A stretch of 10,227 nucleotides of DNA from an uncultured Rhodospirillales bacterium (GTDB lineage: Bacteria; Pseudomonadota; Alphaproteobacteria; Acetobacterales; Acetobacteraceae), in the NCBI GenBank assembly GCA_903844785.1, contig CAIMVB010000306.1:1-10227 (forward strand), given 5' to 3'. The position numbers were made by a program, and so were the translations under genes. Position 1 is the stretch's first letter. The number at the start of each line of letters is the position of its first letter. Under the pieces are notes generated by a model. It was given only the letters and a program-made list of their open reading frames with translations. It did no database searches and was not told where the DNA came from. This document shows positions 6,027-10,227 of this stretch, piece by piece.

Positions 6027-7664
6027 ATGAGCGCAGTGATGGAAGCGGTGGCGAAGGACCGTCAGGCGGGGCTCGATTACGATGCCATCGTGATTGGTGC
6101 GGGCATGTCTGGCCTTTATCAGCTGATCAAGCTGCGCCAATTGGGCATGAAGGCAAGGGTGTTTGAAGCAGGCACGGGCGTGGGCGGTACCTGGTATTGG
6201 AACCGCTATCCGGGTTGCCGCTTCGATTCCGAAAGCTATTCCTATGGCTATTCCTTCGATAAGGATCTGCTGAAAGAATGGCATTGGACCGAACATTTCG
6301 CGCCGCAGCCGGAGACCGAACGCTATCTGAACCTGGTGGCCGACAAGTATGATCTGCGGCGTGATATCCAGTTCCAAGCCCGGGTGAAGGCGGCGCAGTG
6401 GGATGAAAAGTCACGCAGTTGGACGGTGGCATTGGAAGATGGCAGCACGCATAAAACGCGCTTTTTAATCACGGCGATTGGCGCGCTTTCTGCGCCCACC
6501 ATGCCGCAATTTCCCGGTATTGCGGATTTTAAGGGACAATCCTTCCACACTGGTCTTTGGCCCAAGGAAAAGGTGGATTTTACCGGTAAGCGCGTCGCGG
6601 TGATTGGCACTGGCGCATCCGGCGTGCAGACCATTCAGGAAGTGGCCAAGACCGCGAAGGAATTGGTGGTATTCCAACGCACGCCCAATTGGTGCGCGCC
6701 CTTGCATAATGGCAAGATTAGCGCTGAGGAAATGGCGGAAATTCGTACGCGATATGATCAGATTTTCAAGCGCTGTGAGGAAACCTTTTCCTGCTTCCTA
6801 CACACACCTGATCCGCGCAATACCTTCGATGTTTCGGCTGAAGAACGCGAAGCCTTTCTGGAAAAGCTCTATTCCGAAAAGGGCTTCGGGATTTGGGTCG
6901 GCAATTTCAAGGATTTGCTGACCAATCGCGCAGCGAATGACGAAGTATCGCGCTTCATCGCGAACAAGATCCGCCAGCGCGTGAAGAACCCCAAAGTGGC
7001 GGAGATGCTGATTCCGAAGAATCACGGCTTCGGTACCAGGCGCGTACCTTTGGAAACCTTCTATTTCGAAGTCTATAACCAGCCCAATGTGAAGCTGGTG
7101 GATAGCAAGGCAACGCCGATTGAACGCATCACGCCAACAGGCATCAAGACCAGCGATACCGAATTTGAATTCGACATCATTGTCTATGCCACCGGCTTTG
7201 ATGCCTTGCGCGGCGCCTTTGACCGCATTGAATTTGAAGGCGCGAATGGGGTGACGCTGAAGCAGTTATGGCAGGATGGCGCCACTTCCCTGGTGGGCAT
7301 GCTGCAAACCGGTATGCCGAATATGTTCATGCTGCTTGGGCCCCATACCGCGCTTGGCAATATTCCGCGTTCCATCGAATTCAATGTGGAATGGGTCAGC
7401 GAATTGCTGCGTTACGTGCAAGCAAAGCGTATCACCCGCGTGGAGCCGAGCCAGGAAGCCTTGGAAAAATGGATGGATCACGTCATGGAATTGGCCAAGG
7501 GGCTGCTCTCCATGGAAGTGGATTCCTGGATGACCGGTGTCAATTTGAATGTCTCGGGCAAGCAGAAGCGCATTGTGGCGCGCTATACCGGCAGCGCGCC
7601 TGCCTATCGCGCCTGGGCGAATGATATGGCGGCAGCGGGCTATGCCGGGATTACGCTGGACTAA
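6027..7664 (+). CDS. Type I Baeyer-Villiger monooxygenase (cyclohexanone monooxygenase-like)
   Basis: A 545-residue flavoprotein, close to the length of cyclohexanone monooxygenase. Domains in order: FAD Rossmann motif GAGMSG (24-29); GGTWYWNRYPGCRFD (53-67), the GGxW...YPG...D segment of this class; the Baeyer-Villiger fingerprint FKGQSFHTGLWP at 168-179 (FxGxxxHxxxWP fully kept); NADPH Rossmann motif GTGASG (194-199); Arg339 in FGTRRVPLETFYFEVYN, the position of the catalytic arginine that stabilises the peroxyflavin; and the ATGFD motif at 388-392. It inserts one oxygen atom from O2 next to a ketone carbonyl, using NADPH and FAD, giving an ester or lactone. The ATG at 6027 follows GGGAG (6014-6018) at 8 nt; the in-frame ATG at 6012 overlaps that site. 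It is in the same orientation as the GMC gene, 207 bp downstream, and ends 2 bp from the convergent regulator gene. The natural ketone is unknown. Confidence 0.94.
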   Translation: MSAVMEAVAKDRQAGLDYDAIVIGAGMSGLYQLIKLRQLGMKARVFEAGTGVGGTWYWNRYPGCRFDSESYSYGYSFDKDLLKEWHWTEHFAPQPETERYLNLVADKYDLRRDIQFQARVKAAQWDEKSRSWTVALEDGSTHKTRFLITAIGALSAPTMPQFPGIADFKGQSFHTGLWPKEKVDFTGKRVAVIGTGASGVQTIQEVAKTAKELVVFQRTPNWCAPLHNGKISAEEMAEIRTRYDQIFKRCEETFSCFLHTPDPRNTFDVSAEEREAFLEKLYSEKGFGIWVGNFKDLLTNRAANDEVSRFIANKIRQRVKNPKVAEMLIPKNHGFGTRRVPLETFYFEVYNQPNVKLVDSKATPIERITPTGIKTSDTEFEFDIIVYATGFDALRGAFDRIEFEGANGVTLKQLWQDGATSLVGMLQTGMPNMFMLLGPHTALGNIPRSIEFNVEWVSELLRYVQAKRITRVEPSQEALEKWMDHVMELAKGLLSMEVDSWMTGVNLNVSGKQKRIVARYTGSAPAYRAWANDMAAAGYAGITLD

Positions 7665-7666
7665 GT

Positions 7667-8545
7667 TCACGCATTGAAGGCAACGGAACCAAGCGCGGCA
7701 AGATCATAGCCACCCAGCCTTGCGGCACGGGTGGCGAAAACCTCGGCGCGCGTGAAGGCCAATAATTTTTGCACGGGTTCGGTAAAGAAATGGCGCCGTT
7801 CCATCACCAGATCAAAACGCTCGCGGAATAGCGGCAGGAAAGTGAGACCACGCGCCGCGGCTTCGGCGCGGATGCCAAAGCCGGCATCGGCGCGGCTTTC
7901 GGCGACGCTGGCCGCGACCTCATCCTCGGAAAGCGCGGGGCTTGGCAGGAAGCCAATTTGATCAAGCCTGAGCCCGGCTTCTGAGAGCAAATGCGTGAGC
8001 AACACATGGCTGCCGGCGCGCGGTTGGCGCCCGGCGACGCGCAGGCCGGGCCGCGCCAAATCTGGAATGCCCACCAGCGCGGCGGGGTTGCCTTGCGGCA
8101 GGATCAGCCCCTGTTCCCGCCAGGCCCAGGTAATGCCGACAAAGCCGCGTCCGCCCAAAAACTCACGTGCTGCGGGTTCGTTGAAGCTGTTGCTGTCGGG
8201 GTCGAGCACATGGCTGGCGGCGACCAGCGCCTCTCCATTGGCGAGCGCCAGTAACCCATCCAGGCTGCCGCCTCCTCGCAAAGCCAGCCCGCAGCCGGAT
8301 TGTCGCGCCGCCCAATCAAGCAGCGGGTCATGGCTGCCGGCAAGGATGGGGGGTGGGTCCAGGCGCTGTGCTGTGCCGGCATCGGCCTGGGCTGCTAGCC
8401 AGCGTTCAAGCTGCCGGCGCGGGAAGAGCCATTTGCCGCCAAGCTGAGCCGCCGGCAGCCTTTGTGCCCGCGCGAGCTCATAAAGTGAGCGTTCGGAAAG
8501 GCGGAGAAAGCGCGCAGCTTCCTTCAAGGTCAGAACGTCCGGCAT
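7667..8545 (-). CDS. Excisionase-type HTH regulator with periplasmic-binding-protein-like sensor domain
   Basis: A 292-residue cytosolic protein. Residues 1-50 form a MerR/excisionase-like helix-turn-helix (LTLKEAARFLRLSERSLYEL, then GGKWLFPRRQLERWL). Residues about 70-285 resemble the PBP-like domain found fused to such HTHs, with the landmark segment ASHVLDPDS at 110-118. In this family the C-terminal domain is thought to sense an oxyanion or related ligand, and the gene commonly accompanies molybdate- or tungstate-type ABC transporters; here it is divergent from tupBCA, which fits a tungstate- or molybdate-responsive regulator. It has no MOP/TOBE domain, unlike ModE or TunR. The ATG at 8545 was chosen because the HTH begins there; a TTG at 8575 is an in-frame alternative. 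Neither has a clear Shine-Dalgarno, so initiation may be leaderless. Its 3' end converges on the monooxygenase gene with 2 bp between the stops. Confidence 0.85.
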   Translation of the reverse strand: MPDVLTLKEAARFLRLSERSLYELARAQRLPAAQLGGKWLFPRRQLERWLAAQADAGTAQRLDPPPILAGSHDPLLDWAARQSGCGLALRGGGSLDGLLALANGEALVAASHVLDPDSNSFNEPAAREFLGGRGFVGITWAWREQGLILPQGNPAALVGIPDLARPGLRVAGRQPRAGSHVLLTHLLSEAGLRLDQIGFLPSPALSEDEVAASVAESRADAGFGIRAEAAARGLTFLPLFRERFDLVMERRHFFTEPVQKLLAFTRAEVFATRAARLGGYDLAALGSVAFNA

Positions 8546-8569
8546 TTGGTAGCGAAATTCGGCAAAAAC

Positions 8570-8602
8570 CAGCAATCAGTCAAGTCATTTGCTGAATTGA
8601 CG
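8570..8602. promoter_or_regulatory. Divergent promoter/operator of the regulator and tup operon
   Basis: The gap 8546-8647 holds an inverted repeat GTCAA (8579-8583) / TTGAC (8597-8601) with a 13-nt spacer, overlapped by a second dyad CAGCAA (8570-8575) / TTGCTG (8589-8594), also with a 13-nt spacer. The right arm, TTGACG (8597-8602), reads as a good -35 box for tupB; the best -10 is CATAAG (8622-8627) at a long 19-nt spacing. The left arm, read on the other strand, is TTGACT (8583-8578), a -35 box for the regulator gene. Repressor binding across the dyads would cover both. Confidence 0.5.
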
Positions 8603-8647
8603 GGGGTTTCATCTATCCGCACATAAGCCTCATTCCGGGAGGATGGG

Positions 8648-9352
8648 GTGAACGACCTTGCCAGCGCCTTCGCGACTGCCCTTGGCCTGATCCTGTCCCT
8701 GGATCCGGGGGTGCTTGCCATTGTGTCGCTTTCGCTGCGCGTCAGCCTTGCGGCCCTGATACTGGCGGCGCTGCTTGGCTTGCCGCTGGGGGCACTTTTG
8801 GCGGTGGCGCGGTTTCCGGGGCGCGGTGGCGTGATCACGCTGATGAATGCGTTGATGGGGCTACCCCCGGTGGTGGTGGGGCTTTTGATCTATCTGCTGC
8901 TGTCGCGTTCCGGCCCTTTGGGTTCGCTTGGGCTGTTGTTTACGCCAAGCGCCATGATCATCGCCCAGGCGGTGCTGATCGCGCCCATTCTGGCGGCGCT
9001 GACGCGCCAAGTGCTGGAAGGCATGTGGGAAGAATATGCGGAACAGCTGCGTTCCTTCGGTGCTGGGCCGTGGCGCGCCGTGCCGACTTTGCTTTGGGAT
9101 GGGCGCTTCATGTTGCTGACCGTGCTGCTCGCGGGTTTTGGGCGCGCGGCGGCGGAAGTGGGTGCCGTGATGGTGGTGGGGGGCAATATTGAAGGCTTCA
9201 CCCGTGTGATGACCACCGCGATTGCGCTTGAAACCAGCAAGGGCGATTTGCCGTTGGCGCTGGCCTTGGGCTTGGTGCTGATGGCGATTGTGTTTGGCGT
9301 GAATGCGCTGGCGCAGGGGGTGCGCGGTGTTGCCTCTCGCTGGGCAGGCTGA
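8648..9352 (+). CDS. tupB: Tungstate ABC transporter permease (TupB-type)
   Basis: A 234-residue inner-membrane permease, the usual size of TupB, with five or more membrane segments (roughly 22-50, 62-86, 100-120, 153-178 and 203-224). The cytoplasmic coupling loop that contacts the ATPase is EEYAEQLRSFGAGPWRAVPTLLW (in part, at about 128-150), the EAA-type motif with its conserved Gly. The following AAAEVGAVMVVGGN and FTRVMTTAIALET segments are typical of the tungstate subfamily and separate it from ModB. It carries the oxyanion across the membrane with ATPase TupC. GTG at 8648 is the start: GGGAGG (8637-8642) precedes it by 5 nt, and the nearby ATG at 8643 is out of frame and stops two codons later. 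The gene is nearly contiguous with tupC (1 nt between stop and start). Molybdate or another oxyanion is possible as substrate. Confidence 0.88.
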   Translation: MNDLASAFATALGLILSLDPGVLAIVSLSLRVSLAALILAALLGLPLGALLAVARFPGRGGVITLMNALMGLPPVVVGLLIYLLLSRSGPLGSLGLLFTPSAMIIAQAVLIAPILAALTRQVLEGMWEEYAEQLRSFGAGPWRAVPTLLWDGRFMLLTVLLAGFGRAAAEVGAVMVVGGNIEGFTRVMTTAIALETSKGDLPLALALGLVLMAIVFGVNALAQGVRGVASRWAG

Positions 9353-9353
9353 A

Positions 9354-10076
9354 ATGCGCGCGCCTGAAAGCATTCTACCGCTACGCGCCGAAGGTCTGGG
9401 TTTCAGCGCTGGTGGCGTTGAGATTCTGCGCGATGTTGCGCTGAAGATCGAAGCCGGCGCGCCAACCTTATTGATTGGCGCGAATGGCGCAGGAAAAAGC
9501 GTGTTGCTGCGCCTGTTGCATGGGTTGCTGGCACCAAGTGCCGGGTGCGTCTTTTGGGACTGCGCGTCTGATAAGGCGGCGCGGCATCAGGCCATGGTAT
9601 TTCAGCGCCCCGTGCTGCTGCGTCGTTCCGTTTTGGCGAATACACTCTACCCTTTAAAGCTGGCGGGGTTGCCGCGCGAAGCGTGCCTGGCGCGGGCCGA
9701 GGAAGCGCTTGCATTGGTAGGTCTTGCTGATCGTGTGCAGGATCCGGCGCGCAGGCTTTCGGTGGGCCAGCAGCAGCGGCTTGCCTTGGCACGCGCCGCA
9801 GCCTTGCAGCCCGAATTGCTGTTTTTGGATGAACCTTCCGCCAGCCTGGACCCCGCCGCGACACGCGCGGTGGAGGAGATTGTGCTGACCCTGGCGCGGC
9901 GCGGCACCAAGATTGTGATGACAACACATGATCTGGCCCAGGCGCGTCGGCTGGCGGGCGATGTGGTCTTTCTGCACCGCGGCCGCGTTTTGGAACAGGC
10001 GCCGGCTGAAGCGTTTTTCCGAGAGCCTGCAACAGAGATCGCGCGTGCCTTTCTGCGTGGCGAATTGGTGTGGTGA
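9354..10076 (+). CDS. tupC: Tungstate ABC transporter ATP-binding protein (TupC-type)
   Basis: A 240-residue ABC ATPase, normal length for a single nucleotide-binding domain. Walker A is GANGAGKS at 42-49, the Q-loop MVFQRP at 81-86, the signature LSVGQQQR at 135-142 (LSVGQ rather than the common LSGGQ), Walker B LLFLDEPSASLD at 155-166 and the H-loop TTHD at 190-193. It has no C-terminal MOP/TOBE extension, in contrast with ModC, which agrees with a Tup-type assignment. It acts at the cytoplasmic face and drives uptake through TupB. I chose ATG 9354 because it follows the tupB stop (9350-9352) by one base and leaves the usual short N-terminus; the frame is open upstream to 9303, inside tupB. 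No strong ribosome site is visible, so translation is probably coupled to tupB. The tupA gene follows after 30 nt. Confidence 0.88.
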   Translation: MRAPESILPLRAEGLGFSAGGVEILRDVALKIEAGAPTLLIGANGAGKSVLLRLLHGLLAPSAGCVFWDCASDKAARHQAMVFQRPVLLRRSVLANTLYPLKLAGLPREACLARAEEALALVGLADRVQDPARRLSVGQQQRLALARAAALQPELLFLDEPSASLDPAATRAVEEIVLTLARRGTKIVMTTHDLAQARRLAGDVVFLHRGRVLEQAPAEAFFREPATEIARAFLRGELVW

Positions 10077-10106
10077 TGATGTTCATGACAAGGAAGGAGA
10101 ATTGAG

Positions 10107-10227
10107 ATGATGTGTCTGCTTCGCCGCGCCCTGCTTCTGGCCCTGATGGCGGCGTTTGCCTTGCCGGCCTTGGCGCAGGAACGCAGCATCACCGTGGCTT
10201 CCACCACCAGCACGGAACAATCCGGGC
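10107..10227 (+). CDS. tupA: Tungstate-binding periplasmic protein (TupA-type), N-terminal part
   Basis: Only the first 40 codons are in the window; the gene runs off the right edge. Residues 1-23 are a signal peptide: two arginines at 6-7, a hydrophobic core rich in Leu/Ala, then a type I site after ALA (mature protein begins QERSITVAS). The first mature strand, ITVASTTSTEQSG, matches the oxyanion-binding start of TupA/WtpA-type proteins, whose TTTS motif contacts tungstate; here it reads STTS, a conservative change. The ATG at 10107 is preceded by GGAAGGAG (10092-10099); a second ATG directly follows at 10110, and either may be used. It would capture tungstate (or molybdate) in the periplasm and hand it to TupB. 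It is the last visible gene of the tupB-tupC-tupA order. Confidence 0.82.
   Translation, partial: MMCLLRRALLLALMAAFALPALAQERSITVASTTSTEQSG

Noticed and set aside
9647..10213. A 188-codon - strand open frame opposite tupC and the start of tupA
   Set aside because: It is Arg/Ser/Ala-rich with no recognisable domain, and it covers the Walker B and H-loop coding region of tupC and the tupA signal peptide on the other strand.
1..10227. Insertion sequences, CRISPR repeats, toxin-antitoxin or phage genes
   Set aside because: None found: no transposase or integrase motifs, no regularly spaced repeats and no small paired genes. The excisionase-like HTH at 8545-8396 belongs to a metabolic regulator, not to a phage.

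Overview
The window looks like chromosome from a GC-rich alphaproteobacterium. The best guess is a Rhodospirillales/Acetobacteraceae-type organism, because of the roughly 60% GC, the GTG start, the orphan Bug-type binding protein and the mix of catabolic oxidoreductases. This is inference; no taxonomic marker gene is present. I see ten genes (two cut by the window edges), densely packed, with no mobile element, CRISPR array, tRNA or rRNA.

Region 1 (1-3060, + strand) is a compact four-gene operon: the C-terminal part of a beta-hydroxyacid dehydrogenase of the 3-hydroxyisobutyrate dehydrogenase family, an ACR3-type arsenite efflux permease, an SDR dehydrogenase and an amidohydrolase-2 family TIM-barrel hydrolase. 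Gaps are 11, 19 and 13 nt. It ends in a clear intrinsic terminator whose stem contains the end of the last gene. No arsR, arsC or arsH accompanies the ACR3 gene, so its place in a catabolic operon is odd.

Region 2 (3062-5819) is a divergent pair: an orphan Bug/TctC-type periplasmic solute-binding protein (- strand) and a GMC-family FAD alcohol/choline dehydrogenase (+ strand), separated by 166 bp with repeated GCTTGC half-sites. After a 207-bp leader (overlapping hairpins, a -10-like TATATT, an 8-bp dyad) comes a type I Baeyer-Villiger monooxygenase (6027-7664). An alcohol dehydrogenase, a ketone monooxygenase and a nearby amidohydrolase/lactonase-like protein would fit stepwise oxidation and opening of an alcohol or ketone, but no substrate can be read from the sequence.

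Region 3 (7667-10227) is a tungstate-type ABC uptake locus: a regulator with an excisionase-like helix-turn-helix fused to a periplasmic-binding-protein-like sensor domain (- strand), divergent from permease tupB, ATPase tupC and the start of the binding protein tupA (+ strand, cut by the window end). The divergent promoter region holds an inverted repeat (GTCAA-13 nt-TTGAC) made of two back-to-back -35-like boxes, a good candidate for autoregulated control of tungstate or molybdate uptake.

Overall, all genes belong to known families. The novelty lies in combinations (ACR3 in a catabolic operon; the regulator-tupBCA order) and in non-coding structures. I found no evidence for a wholly new system.
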